A stretch of 64,000 nt of DNA from Undibacterium sp. KW1 (lineage in GTDB: Bacteria; Pseudomonadota; Gammaproteobacteria; Burkholderiales; Burkholderiaceae_D). Positions 25,479 to 34,902 of this stretch are shown here, in pieces (position 1 is the stretch's first letter; every line of letters begins with the position of its first letter). The notes under the pieces were generated by a model. It saw only the letters and a list, made by a program, of their open reading frames with translations. It made no database searches and was not told the origin of the DNA. Made by a program: the position numbers and the translations under genes. The stretch covers positions 5,146,001 to 5,210,000 of the forward strand of contig NZ_AP018439.1 in NCBI RefSeq assembly GCF_009937955.1, given 5' to 3'.

Positions 25479-27028
25479 GAATACGCGCACAAGTCGGCAT
25501 GGTGCTGAACCTGGATAAATGCATAGGCTGCCATACCTGCTCGGTCACTTGCAAGAACGTCTGGACCAGCCGTGATGGTGTTGAGTATGCCTGGTTCAAT
25601 AACGTGGAAACCAAGCCTGGCATAGGTTATCCGAAAGAATGGGAAAACCAGCAGAAATGGAAAGGCGGCTGGCACCGCACTGAAGCTGGCAAGCTGGAAC
25701 CCAGACAGGGTGGCAAGCTGCGCATACTCGCCAATATCTTCGCCAACCCCAACCTGCCTGCGATTGATGACTATTACGAGCCATTCACGTTTGATTATGA
25801 GCACCTGAAAAATGCGCCATTGATGCAGACACCTCCAACTGCACGCCCTATCTCGGTGTTGACTGGCAAGAAGATGGACAAGATAGTCTGGGGCCCGAAC
25901 TGGGAGGATGATCTTGGTGGTGAATTCAGTGCACGCAGCAAGGATGCCTTGTTTGAAGGTGTGCAAAAAGAGATGTACAGCACCTTTGAATCCACCTTCA
26001 TGATGTATTTGCCACGCCTGTGTGAACATTGCCTGAATCCGGCCTGCGTCGCATCCTGCCCTTCTGGCTCGATTTACAAGCGTGAAGACGATGGCATCGT
26101 GCTGGTCGATCAGGATAAATGCCGTGGCTGGCGCATGTGTATTTCTGGCTGCCCCTACAAAAAGATTTATTACAACTGGAGTTCGGGCAAGGCTGAGAAA
26201 TGTACTTTCTGCTATCCACGCATAGAGGCTGGTCAGCCTACTGTCTGCTCGGAAACTTGTGTAGGCCGCATACGCTATCTCGGTGTCTTGCTGTATGACG
26301 CCGACAAGATAGAAGCCGCAGCATCGGTACCGGATGAAAAGGATTTGTATGAGGCGCAACTAGGTTGTTTCCTCGACCCACATGATCCGGCAGTGATCGC
26401 CGAAGCGCGCAAGCATGGCATACCCGAGAGCTGGATAGAGTCTGCACAAAAATCGCCTGTCTACAAAATGGCGATGGAATGGAAGATAGCCTTCCCCCTG
26501 CACCCTGAATACCGCACCCTGCCCATGGTCTGGTATGTGCCGCCACTGTCACCGATACAAAAGGCAGCAGAGGCAGGCCATATGGGCATGAATGGCATTA
26601 TTCCTGACGTCAAGTCCCTGCGCATACCTGTGCGCTACCTGGCTAACCTGCTGACCGCAGGCAAGGAAGAACCCATCACCAGCGCACTCGAACGCATGCT
26701 GGCCATGCGCGCCTACAAACGTTCTGAAACCGTGTATGGCGAGCTTGATCACGCAGTATTGAAACAGGTTGGCCTGAATGCAGCGCAAGTCGAAGATATG
26801 TACCAGACGCTGGCGATCGCCAATTATGAAGACCGTTTCGTGATCCCGTCATCACACAAGGAAATGGTGGAAGACAGCTTCAATGAAAAAGGCAGTTGCG
26901 GTTTCACCTTTGGCAATGGTTGCTCAGGCGGCACTTCGGACGGTGCCTTGTTTGGCAAGAAGCCACAAGGCAGTGTGATCTTTGTCGATATGCCCAAGTC
27001 ACGCAAGAAAATATCGACTGTTGAGTAA
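25475..27028 (+). CDS. narH: Respiratory nitrate reductase, beta (iron-sulfur) subunit
   Basis: This 517-residue subunit carries four Fe-S clusters that wire NarI to NarG. The first cluster motif is C16-IG-C19-HT-C22-SVT-C26. Further groups are CEHCLNPACVASCPSGS, CRGWRMCISGCPYKK (the Trp in place of a Cys marks the [3Fe-4S] cluster) and CTFCYPRIEAGQPTVCSETC. The ATG at 25475 overlaps the narG stop by four bases, which shows translational coupling and decides the start against an upstream in-frame candidate. The C-terminus carries a Cys/Gly-rich segment KGSCGFTFGNGCSGG typical of betaproteobacterial forms. Confidence 0.97.
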   Translation: MRIRAQVGMVLNLDKCIGCHTCSVTCKNVWTSRDGVEYAWFNNVETKPGIGYPKEWENQQKWKGGWHRTEAGKLEPRQGGKLRILANIFANPNLPAIDDYYEPFTFDYEHLKNAPLMQTPPTARPISVLTGKKMDKIVWGPNWEDDLGGEFSARSKDALFEGVQKEMYSTFESTFMMYLPRLCEHCLNPACVASCPSGSIYKREDDGIVLVDQDKCRGWRMCISGCPYKKIYYNWSSGKAEKCTFCYPRIEAGQPTVCSETCVGRIRYLGVLLYDADKIEAAASVPDEKDLYEAQLGCFLDPHDPAVIAEARKHGIPESWIESAQKSPVYKMAMEWKIAFPLHPEYRTLPMVWYVPPLSPIQKAAEAGHMGMNGIIPDVKSLRIPVRYLANLLTAGKEEPITSALERMLAMRAYKRSETVYGELDHAVLKQVGLNAAQVEDMYQTLAIANYEDRFVIPSSHKEMVEDSFNEKGSCGFTFGNGCSGGTSDGALFGKKPQGSVIFVDMPKSRKKISTVE

Positions 27029-27090
27029 CAACAGGTGCGCGTGTTATGCGCACCTGTAAAAAACAATAAAGACACCATAAAGGAAATCGT

Positions 27091-27768
27091 ATGCAAATTT
27101 ATCGCATCCTGTCGGCACTGATGAGCTATCCACAAGCTGATCTGATCGCCGCCCTGCCTGAGATTGAGCAGGCGCTGCAAGACGAGCCTGTGTTTCTCGA
27201 TGCCTTGCAAGCCACCCTGGACTATCTGCGTTCTGACAGCCTGATCGCTCTGCAAGAAAACTATGTGGCAACGTTTGACCGCACCCATTCTTTATCACTG
27301 CACCTGTTTGAACACATCCATGGCGAAAGCCGTGACCGTGGGCAGGCCATGGTCGATTTGCTGGAAGAATACCGTACCCATGGCTTTGAGCCAGAGGCCA
27401 GTGAATTGCCTGACTTTGTTCCCTTGTTCCTGGAATTCCTGAGTCTGATGGATGAGAGTACGTCAGAAAAATTGCTCGGAGAAGCCATCCATGTACTGGC
27501 AGCCATAGGTATGCGCCTGCAACGCAAGGACAGCCCTTATGCCAACCTGTTCCTGATACTGACGACCCTGACCGATGTCGTACCGCATGAACAGGGGGAG
27601 CCGCCAGTGCGTGACATGGACGATGCAATGGAAACCTTTGGCCCGGGTGCCGACGGTGTAGAACCACTGCTCAAACCCAATCTGTCGGGTACGCACCCCC
27701 TCAATTTTTATCCCAGACAGCCCGGGCACGGTGCTGCTGCCGCCCAATCAACAGGGAGACCATCATGA
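27091..27768 (+). CDS. narJ: Nitrate reductase assembly chaperone NarJ
   Basis: This 225-residue cytoplasmic chaperone binds apo-NarG and is needed for insertion of the molybdenum cofactor and Fe-S centres before membrane attachment. It is not part of the final enzyme. The all-helical TorD/NarJ family pattern is visible, with YRILSALMSYPQADL at the start and LSLHLFEHIHGESRDRGQAMVDLL near residues 70-93. Its stop overlaps the narI start by four bases. It lies 62 bases after narH, within the narGHJI order. Confidence 0.94.
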   Translation: MQIYRILSALMSYPQADLIAALPEIEQALQDEPVFLDALQATLDYLRSDSLIALQENYVATFDRTHSLSLHLFEHIHGESRDRGQAMVDLLEEYRTHGFEPEASELPDFVPLFLEFLSLMDESTSEKLLGEAIHVLAAIGMRLQRKDSPYANLFLILTTLTDVVPHEQGEPPVRDMDDAMETFGPGADGVEPLLKPNLSGTHPLNFYPRQPGHGAAAAQSTGRPS

Positions 27769-28448
27769 CTTATCTGCACCAATTCATTTACGGGATTTAT
27801 CCCTATATCGCACTGGCGATTTTCCTGTTCGGCAGCCTCGCGCGTTTCGAGCGTGAGCAATATACCTGGAAGAGCGATTCTTCACAGATGCTGCATGCCG
27901 GTAATCTGCGGCTAGGCAATATCCTGTTCCACGTAGGGATACTGGGCCTGTTCTTTGGTCATCTGGTGGGTTTGCTGACGCCTGTCATCGTCTGGGATAC
28001 CTTGGGTATCAGCCACAGCTTCAAGCAAATGATCGCCATGGTCGCCGGTGGCGTCTTTGGCAGCCTGTGCATGCTGGGCTTGCTGATTTTGTTGCACCGT
28101 CGTTTTACTGACGCACGTATTTCTGCCGTCACCAAGGCGGGCGACAAGGTCTTGCTGTTATGGATCTTCGTCACACTGGGTCTGGGCTTGTCGACGATAT
28201 TTGAATCTGCCCATCACAGCGATGGCCACATGATGGTCTTGCTGATGACCTGGGCCCAGCACATCGTCACTTTCAAGGGAGATGCTGCAGAATTTATCAT
28301 CGCTGCGCCCTTGCTGTTCAAGCTGCATCTGTTCATGGGGCTGAGCCTGTTCGTAATCTTCCCATTCACCCGTCTGGTACATGTCTGGAGTGGTTTTGCT
28401 TCAGTAACTTATATCAGCCGTGCATGGCAGCTGGTCAGGCCACGCTGA
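27765..28448 (+). CDS. narI: Respiratory nitrate reductase, gamma (cytochrome b) subunit
   Basis: This 227-residue membrane anchor has five helices and oxidises quinol at the periplasmic side, passing electrons to NarH. The b-heme ligands are in place: H56 and H66 (same numbers as E. coli) in NILFHVGILGLFFGHLVG, and H188 and H206 in the last helices. Four-base overlap with narJ shows coupled translation. It closes the structural nar genes; the PpiC gene follows after 40 bases. Confidence 0.95.
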   Translation: MTYLHQFIYGIYPYIALAIFLFGSLARFEREQYTWKSDSSQMLHAGNLRLGNILFHVGILGLFFGHLVGLLTPVIVWDTLGISHSFKQMIAMVAGGVFGSLCMLGLLILLHRRFTDARISAVTKAGDKVLLLWIFVTLGLGLSTIFESAHHSDGHMMVLLMTWAQHIVTFKGDAAEFIIAAPLLFKLHLFMGLSLFVIFPFTRLVHVWSGFASVTYISRAWQLVRPR

Positions 28449-28488
28449 TCGCCCCTGATCATTCATGATTTGAAAGAAGGAGAACAAG

Positions 28489-29235
28489 ATGCCCGTCATA
28501 GTCAATGATTACGAACTGACAGACGCTGACATGGAAAAGGAATTGCCTGCCCACGAGGGCACGGCAGATGCCATGAAAAGCGCCATGACTGCCCTGGTAT
28601 TGCGCCGCGTGCTGCTGGATGAAGCGCAGCAACAGGGTATGCAACAGGCAGATGAGGATGAACGCATTGATGCGCTGTTGCGGCAGGAAGTCATCGTCCC
28701 CATACCGGCGCGTGAAGAATGCCTGCGCCAGTACCAGGCCAATCCTGCCCGCTTCAAGGTCGGTGAACTGGCGGAGGTCAGCCATATCCTGCTCCAGGTA
28801 ACGCCAGGTGTGGATCTCGATGCCCTGCGCAAGCATGCACAATTGCTGCTCGATGAGCTGCTGGAAAACCCGGCGCAGTTTGCCGCATGCGCCAAGGTAA
28901 ATTCGAATTGCCCCTCCAGCGAAGTGGCTGGCAGCCTGGGGCAGGTGACACGTGGCATGACGGTGCCTGAGTTTGAGCAAGCCGTATTTGCAGCAGAACC
29001 CGGGCACATCATCCCCAGGCTGGTGGAAACTCGCTTTGGCCTGCACATCATACTGCTGGGCCGCAAACTTGATGGCCAGTTGCTGCCTTTCGAAGAGACC
29101 GAAAGCAAGATCGCCCTGGCCATGCAAAAGGCCAGCCATGACCGTGCCCTGCACCAGTACCTGCAATTGCTGGTAGGGCGCGCAAGGATATCCGGCATCG
29201 ATATCCAGGGTGCAGCTACTCCTTTAGTTCAATAA
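28489..29235 (+). CDS. PpiC-type peptidyl-prolyl isomerase of the nar operon
   Basis: This 248-residue parvulin-family protein has an N-terminal helical region (residues 1-95) and a parvulin domain at about 95-200. The domain starts at AEVSHILLQV and ends at TRFGLHIILLGRK. No signal peptide is visible, so it should act in the cytoplasm, unlike SurA or PpiD. Similar genes follow narI in other proteobacterial nar operons, such as that of Pseudomonas aeruginosa. A chaperone role in nitrate reductase maturation is plausible, like NifM for nitrogenase. GAAGGAGAACAAG gives a good ribosome-binding site. Confidence 0.82.
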   Translation: MPVIVNDYELTDADMEKELPAHEGTADAMKSAMTALVLRRVLLDEAQQQGMQQADEDERIDALLRQEVIVPIPAREECLRQYQANPARFKVGELAEVSHILLQVTPGVDLDALRKHAQLLLDELLENPAQFAACAKVNSNCPSSEVAGSLGQVTRGMTVPEFEQAVFAAEPGHIIPRLVETRFGLHIILLGRKLDGQLLPFEETESKIALAMQKASHDRALHQYLQLLVGRARISGIDIQGAATPLVQ

Positions 29236-29251
29236 ACCCGAAAGTAAAATC

Positions 29252-29710
29252 ATGTCGCAGGCAATGAAAAAACTCGTGCTTCAACACCTGGAGTGCGATG
29301 AACAACTGAACCGCTGCGAAGCAGCTTTGCACAAGGGCGATATGGCGGCTGCGGCCAGGAATTTTGCCCTGTTCAGCCAGCAACTTGATGCTCATTTCGC
29401 ATTGGAAGAAGAGCGACTTTTCCCGGCGCTGGAAAAAGCCACTGGCATGCTGCATGGCCCTACCGTGGTCATGCGCGCCGAGCACGCAGAAATCCGCAAC
29501 CTGCGTGATGAAGCCAGGGCTGCCATCAGTGAAGAAGCGGCAGGACAGGCACTGGCCATACTTGATACCCTGAATGTCCTGATACAGCAACACAATATCA
29601 AGGAAGAGAATATTCTCTATCCCATGTGCGGCGGCAGCATCCCCGACCTGGAAACAGTGCTGGGCATGAGCACCGGCAGTACCTGCTGCGGTGCCTGTTC
29701 CTGCTCCTGA
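29252..29710 (+). CDS. Hemerythrin-like protein with a Cys-rich C-terminal tail
   Basis: This 152-residue protein has the HHE hemerythrin fold. Candidate di-iron ligands are H27-less first helix residues, H51-ALEEE, the MRAEHAEIRNL helix and the QHNIKEENILYP helix. Members bind O2 or NO, or help repair Fe-S centres (YtfE/RIC type). The last residues, MSTGSTCCGACSCS, add four cysteines in a CCxxCxC arrangement that could bind iron or zinc; this tail is not part of the basic fold. Position after narGHJI suggests handling of NO or iron during nitrate respiration. The function is inferred. Confidence 0.75.
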   Translation: MSQAMKKLVLQHLECDEQLNRCEAALHKGDMAAAARNFALFSQQLDAHFALEEERLFPALEKATGMLHGPTVVMRAEHAEIRNLRDEARAAISEEAAGQALAILDTLNVLIQQHNIKEENILYPMCGGSIPDLETVLGMSTGSTCCGACSCS

Positions 29711-29814
29711 TCATTTCAGGAAAAAAGATGTGCTTCAATGGCCAGCCTGAAAGTTCTTAACTACGAACTGTCCCCCGCACCAGCCACCATCTTTGGCTGC
29801 TTGTTACCCGCCCC

Positions 29815-31032
29815 ATGGATGGGGTGGTAACGGGACTGCTGCTGGCCTTTGGGCCACAACAGGGCTTGCCTGAGCGTTTTTCCCCACTGGTACTGGCGCT
29901 GACGCATTGCCTGGTACTGGGCATGCTGGCACCCATCATGCTGGGCGCCTTGTTCCAGCTCATGCCCGTGGTGGCAGGACAGGCGGTGACAGGTGCCCGC
30001 AGGATAGCGCCGTTTGTAGCCCTGGGTTCTGCCCTGATTGCGGCGGCACTGACCCTGGGCTTCTTGCGCGGTCAGAGCTCAGGCTTTGTCTTTGCAGCCG
30101 TGCTGGCGGCGATCTTGTACGGTTCAATCATTGTCGCCTTGCTGGTGGCGGCCTGCATGGTCGTGGTGGTCGATGCCACCACCCGCAGCCTGCGCTGGAT
30201 AGCCTGGCCCCTGCTGCTGGTCGTCGCCCTGGGTATCAGCCTGGCCGGTAATTTTGCGGGCTGGTGGCAGCTTGATGTCATGTATGTACTGGACTTGCAC
30301 GTGGGTTGGGGTCTGGCAGGCTGGATAGCGGCGCTGGTACTCGGTGTCGCTTCCACCACGGTACCGATGTTCTGGCAAACCAGACGGCCATCAGCGCATT
30401 GGCAAAAAGCTTTGCCGGGCGTCTTGTGGCTGGCCTTGTTACCGGCCTTCCTGCCATCCTTGCAGCCTTATGCCCTGCTGTTTGCCTGTTTGCTCATTTT
30501 TATCATCGCCAGCTTGTCCTTGAAGGCTATTTCACAGGCCAGGCGGCGCTTTGATCCGGCCTGGGGTTTATGGCTGGTGTGCGCTGGCAGTTATATGACC
30601 GCAGCCCTGCTGGCAGCCCTGCCCACTTTGCAAAGCCTGAGTGGCGGCTTTGTCTTACCGGATTTTATGTCTAAGGCAATACCCTGGTGGACAGGTATCC
30701 TGGTGCTGGTCGGTGGCGCCGTCTTGCCTGTCAATGCGATGCTGGGCAAGATCATTCCCTTCCTGGTCTTCCTGCATTTGCGCAGGCAGACGCCGATGGG
30801 GCAGCGGGTACCGACGATGCAGGTAGTATTACCGCCGCAGCGCCTGCTATGGCAGGCACGCATGGTATTACTGGCATTTGCCCTGCTGTTGCTATTACCG
30901 CTGGCACCTGCCTGGCTGACGACTGCAGCAGGTCTGGTATTTTCGCTATCACAAGGCTATCTGGGCAGCCTGCTGATCATCTGCCTGTTGCGTTACCGGC
31001 ATGAATTGAAGGCCGTGTTGCTTGCTCAATAA
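29815..31032 (+). CDS. Polytopic membrane protein of the nar region, N-terminus frameshifted
   Basis: The intact frame encodes 405 mostly hydrophobic residues with about 12 predicted helices. An internal HVGWGLAGWIAALVLGVASTTVPMFW block is notable. I do not know an assigned function; it resembles uncharacterised membrane proteins beside denitrification genes, distantly like NnrS. The upstream frame starting at ATG 29738 encodes a YELSPAPATIFGCLLPAPWMG peptide, which looks like the real N-terminus, but stops at 29828. Adding one G to the GGGG run at 29821-29824 would join the two parts into APWMGVVTGLLLAFG. So the true gene probably spans 29738-31032 with a one-base deletion, real or artefactual. 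Confidence 0.65.
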   Translation: MDGVVTGLLLAFGPQQGLPERFSPLVLALTHCLVLGMLAPIMLGALFQLMPVVAGQAVTGARRIAPFVALGSALIAAALTLGFLRGQSSGFVFAAVLAAILYGSIIVALLVAACMVVVVDATTRSLRWIAWPLLLVVALGISLAGNFAGWWQLDVMYVLDLHVGWGLAGWIAALVLGVASTTVPMFWQTRRPSAHWQKALPGVLWLALLPAFLPSLQPYALLFACLLIFIIASLSLKAISQARRRFDPAWGLWLVCAGSYMTAALLAALPTLQSLSGGFVLPDFMSKAIPWWTGILVLVGGAVLPVNAMLGKIIPFLVFLHLRRQTPMGQRVPTMQVVLPPQRLLWQARMVLLAFALLLLLPLAPAWLTTAAGLVFSLSQGYLGSLLIICLLRYRHELKAVLLAQ

Positions 31033-31083
31033 ACTATTCATATAGGTCAAAAGAACTATCCTGCTTTAGCTTGGCGGCGAATT

Positions 31084-32123
31084 GTGTCATTGCCGGTCAC
31101 AGACCACAATGCAGACATGGAAACTCCTGCCCCTCCCTCAAGCACAGCCGCACTGACAGACCGCTTTGGCCGTCGCGTCAGCTACTTGCGCCTGTCTGTC
31201 ACTGACCGTTGTGATCTGCGTTGCAGTTATTGCATGCCTAAAGGATTTTCTGGTTTTGAAGAACCCGAGAACTGGCTGCGCTTTGATGAGATCACCCGAG
31301 TGGTAGCGGCATTTTCCCGCATGGGTGTGGCGCGGGTACGCCTGACCGGCGGCGAGCCCTTGCTGCGCCGTGGCTTGCCACAACTGGTGACACAATTATC
31401 GGGCTTGCCTGGATTGCAAGATATTTCGCTTTCCACCAATGCCACCCAGTTACACAAGCATGCCCAGGTCTTGCATGATGCAGGCGTGCGCCGCATCAAT
31501 GTCAGCCTGGACAGCCTGGACCGTGCCTGCACAGAAAAAATCACCGGGCGCGACAGTTTCGCCAGCATCATGGCCGGGCTGCAGGCAGGCAAGCAGGCAG
31601 GCTTTGATCCCATCAAGCTCAACATGGTGGTCATGCGCGGCATCAACGACCATGAAATCATGCGCATGGCACAATTCTGCTTTGAAGAAGGCTTCATCCT
31701 GCGCCTGATCGAAGCCATGCCCATGGGCGAAACCGGGCGCAATAGCCAGTACATGGACATAGGCCCGGTACGTGAGCAACTGGTCAGCAAATTCAATTTG
31801 ATCCCAGCTGCAGCCGAACTGGGGGCGGGCCTGCCCGCTACTGGACCACAGCCGACAGCAAGGGCACGATAGGCTTCATCTCGCCCATCAGCCAGCATTT
31901 CTGCGCTACTTGCAACCGGGTGCGTCTGTCGGTAGATGGTACCTTGTATATGTGCCTGGGCCAGGAAGAAAAATTTGAATTGCGTCCCCTGCTGCGTGCC
32001 GGCATCAGCGACCAGGAGCTGGAAGCTGCAATCAGAACGGCGATAGAATTGAAGCCTGAGCGCCATGAATTCAAGGAACAACCGCATAAAATCATCCGTT
32101 TCATGTCGCAAACCGGTGGCTAG
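31084..32123 (+). pseudogene. moaA: GTP 3',8-cyclase MoaA, apparent one-base frameshift
   Basis: MoaA makes the first molybdopterin intermediate and would supply cofactor for NarG. The first frame (from GTG 31084, possible ATG 31117) has the radical-SAM cluster CDLRCSYC, the TGGEP motif and normal sequence to ...LIPAAAELG, then ends early at 31872. The next frame continues with GGPARYWTTADSKG, the second cluster CATCNRVRLS ... MCLG and ends FMSQTGG at 32123. Adding one G to the GGGGG run at 31821-31825 restores ELGGGPARYW and a normal protein of about 346 residues. The rest of both halves looks undamaged, so a sequencing or assembly error is a strong possibility. Confidence 0.88.
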
Positions 32124-32164
32124 CCATGATGGAAAAAAGGATGAAAAAAAGGGTGGAGTAAAGT

Positions 32165-32860
32165 ATGGAAGTCAGAAATATTCAACAGTTCATCGAGGGA
32201 TTCCAGCGTTTCCAGAGCAAGTATTTTGCCGGTGAAGACAAGTTGTTTGAAAAACTCAATCATGGCCAGAATCCTACGACCCTGTTGATAGGTTGCTGTG
32301 ATTCCAGGGTAGACCCGGCGCTGTTGCTTGACTGTGATCCTGGCGATATCTTCGTGGTACGCAATGTGGCGAATCTGGTACCACCCTGCAATGAATCGGC
32401 ACAGCAGCATGGTGTCAGTGCAGCGATACAGTTTGCTGTAGAAGCATTGAATGTCAAGCGCATCATCGTCATGGGGCATGAAAAATGTGGCGGCATACGG
32501 GCGCTGATGCAGGGTTACCAGCCTGGCCGCAAAATAGATTTCATAGGCCGCTGGATGAAAATCGCAGAGCCGGTAAAACTGCAAGTCAAGCAGCAACTCG
32601 CCCATTGTTCAGAGGCAGAACAACTGCGTGCCTGCGAGTTAGGTGCGGTGATCAATTCACTCAATAATCTGCGCAGCTTTCCCTGGGTATCCGAGCGGGA
32701 AGCCACAGGTGAACTGGCACTGCACGGCTGGTACTTTGATATGAGCAATGGCGCCTTGCTGGCCTATTCAGAACGCTCGGATACTTTCTTGCCCATGGTC
32801 TGTCCCCTGAATATTTCCAGTAAAACCCTTATTCCCGAAGTTTCGTACAGCGAACCATAA
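32165..32860 (+). CDS. can: Beta-class carbonic anhydrase
   Basis: This 231-residue cytoplasmic enzyme interconverts CO2 and bicarbonate. The zinc ligands are in GCCDSRVD (Cys-x-Asp-x-Arg signature near residue 44) and MGHEKCGG (His and Cys about 58 residues later). GGAG sits upstream of the ATG at 32165. The gene lies 41 bases after moaA and before narX, in the same direction. A carbonic anhydrase in a nitrate-respiration string may help bicarbonate supply under low-CO2 or high-pH conditions, but no direct link is visible. Confidence 0.92.
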   Translation: MEVRNIQQFIEGFQRFQSKYFAGEDKLFEKLNHGQNPTTLLIGCCDSRVDPALLLDCDPGDIFVVRNVANLVPPCNESAQQHGVSAAIQFAVEALNVKRIIVMGHEKCGGIRALMQGYQPGRKIDFIGRWMKIAEPVKLQVKQQLAHCSEAEQLRACELGAVINSLNNLRSFPWVSEREATGELALHGWYFDMSNGALLAYSERSDTFLPMVCPLNISSKTLIPEVSYSEP

Positions 32861-32928
32861 AAAAACTTCCTTATGCGCCTATACTACGGCTAATCACCAA
32901 GACTAATCAAACAGCACTGACCACTACC

Positions 32929-34866
32929 ATGAATCCTATCTCAGGTCCCCCATATACCTTACCAGCAGGCAAGCGCCTGACTTTCAGGATCCTGCTGACG
33001 ACACTGATAGGTTTAAGTCTGACGCTGGCAGCAGTCGGCTATACCTTATTGCTGTCATGGCAACTTGAGGGCGGTGGCGCAGCGATCAATGAGGCAGGCA
33101 GTTTGCGCATGCGCTCTTACCGGCTGGCCATGGAACTCGAACACCAGCAGGTCGCCACAGAGATAAAGCAAGAACTCGATGACTTCAACCGTATCCTGAA
33201 CGACTTGCAAACAGGCGACGCCAAGCGCCCGCTATTCCTGCCAGCATCACAAGCGATACGCGAACAAATGCTGCTGGTACAAAAAGAATGGCAGCAGCAT
33301 GTAGAGGTCAATGCAAGAAAAGTCCTGGCTGAAACCGACCTGCAAAACAAGCAGGCCATGCTGACCCTGTATGCAAAAGAACTGCCGGTTTTTGTAGAGA
33401 GCATCAACAAGCTGGTGTCGCTGGTTGAAGTAGAGCTGGCAGAAAAAACAACCTGGCTGCGCCTGTGCCAGACCGCCCTGATTTTCATGTCACTGGCCGC
33501 CAGCATTGCCTTGCTCTATCTGCTCTACCTGTGGATAGTTGGCCCGGTAACGCGCATGCAGGCCGGTATTGCGCGCATGTCCAGGGATGATCTCAGCGTG
33601 CGCCTGCCAATTGAGACTGAAGATGAATTCGGAGTCCTGGCACATGCCTTCAACCAGATGGCTGACCATGTGCAAAGCGTGCACCGCACGCTGGAAGAAC
33701 GAGTGGCTGAAAAAACCGCCAGGCTGCAAAACCAGAACCATGAAATCAGTACCCTGTATGAAATTGCCGGTTTCCTGGCTGGCCCACATGCGATAGAGGA
33801 TTTATGCCGGGGTTTCCTGAAAAGAATCATGCAGAGGATGGAGGCTGATGGCGGTACCGTGCGCATACTCGACAACCAGAGCGATAACCTGCATATCACG
33901 GTGCATGAAGGCATCTCGGAACAAATGATAGAAGAGGAGCATTGCATCAAGACAGATGACTGCCTCTGCGGTGCAGCTACCCATCAGGGCATTATCATCG
34001 TCAGGGATTTTCGCAAGATGGACCAGCAGCGTAGTTATCGCTGCCAGGAAGAAGGGTTTTTCTCGCTGGCGGTGTTCCAGATAATGGCGCGTGAACAGGT
34101 CATAGGCAGTTTCTCCCTGCATTTTTCCAAAGAGCGCAATATCATCAGCGAAGAACGCAGGCTGCTGGAAACCCTGGGTAAGAACCTCGGCGTGGCAATT
34201 GAAAACCAGCGCCTTATCGCCAGGGAAAAAGAATTTGCTGTGTCCAGTGAACGCAACCTGCTGGCGCAAGGCCTGCACGACAGTATTGCGCAAGGCTTGA
34301 ATTTCCTGAACCTGCAGGTACAGATGCTGGAAGATTCATTAAGCCGCAATGATGTAGCAGAAATCAAGGACATCGCGCCGCTGCTGCGTGCCGGTGTGCA
34401 AGAGAGTTATGAAGATGTGCGCGAACTGTTATTGAATTTCCGTACCCGCCTGCAAGACAGTAATCTGGAATCCGAGATGCGCAATGTCGTCGCCAAATTC
34501 CAGCGCCAGACCGGCATCCATGGCGAGATAGAATTTGTCGGTAATGGCGCACCACTTGCGCCAGAACAGCAATTGCAGGTGCTATTCATTTTGCAGGAAG
34601 CCTTGTCGAATGTGCGCAAGCACGCGCAGGCTGGAGAAGTCAGGATCAGGGTGAAGAATGAACGTGATTTTTCCCTGACTGTGACGGATAATGGCGAAGG
34701 TTTCAACATGGACGAAGTCCATGAAAAAGGCGAAGCCCATGTGGGACTGCGCATCATGCAGGAAAGAGCAGACCGGCTGGCTGCCAAATTCCATATCGCA
34801 AGCCAGTCTGGCGAAGGTACCACGATAGCACTGGAGTTATTGCGGCAGGAACGCCTGGTAGCATAA
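32929..34866 (+). CDS. narX: Nitrate/nitrite sensor histidine kinase NarX
   Basis: This 645-residue membrane kinase senses nitrate. TM1 is at about residues 20-44. The P-box-like ligand site INEAGSLRMRSYRLA (53-67) follows in the periplasmic helical domain, then TM2 at about 182-204, HAMP to about 255 and a GAF-like region with several cysteines (C339, C345, C347). A HisKA_3 dimerisation domain has the phospho-acceptor H450 (GLHDSIAQGLN). The ATPase domain has DNGEGFNMDE and GLRIMQERAD. The kinase type matches NarL-class partners, and narL follows after 36 bases. Confidence 0.93.
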   Translation: MNPISGPPYTLPAGKRLTFRILLTTLIGLSLTLAAVGYTLLLSWQLEGGGAAINEAGSLRMRSYRLAMELEHQQVATEIKQELDDFNRILNDLQTGDAKRPLFLPASQAIREQMLLVQKEWQQHVEVNARKVLAETDLQNKQAMLTLYAKELPVFVESINKLVSLVEVELAEKTTWLRLCQTALIFMSLAASIALLYLLYLWIVGPVTRMQAGIARMSRDDLSVRLPIETEDEFGVLAHAFNQMADHVQSVHRTLEERVAEKTARLQNQNHEISTLYEIAGFLAGPHAIEDLCRGFLKRIMQRMEADGGTVRILDNQSDNLHITVHEGISEQMIEEEHCIKTDDCLCGAATHQGIIIVRDFRKMDQQRSYRCQEEGFFSLAVFQIMAREQVIGSFSLHFSKERNIISEERRLLETLGKNLGVAIENQRLIAREKEFAVSSERNLLAQGLHDSIAQGLNFLNLQVQMLEDSLSRNDVAEIKDIAPLLRAGVQESYEDVRELLLNFRTRLQDSNLESEMRNVVAKFQRQTGIHGEIEFVGNGAPLAPEQQLQVLFILQEALSNVRKHAQAGEVRIRVKNERDFSLTVTDNGEGFNMDEVHEKGEAHVGLRIMQERADRLAAKFHIASQSGEGTTIALELLRQERLVA

Positions 34867-34902
34867 GCATCATTTATAAAAAACTGGGGACACGGAATAG
34901 CC

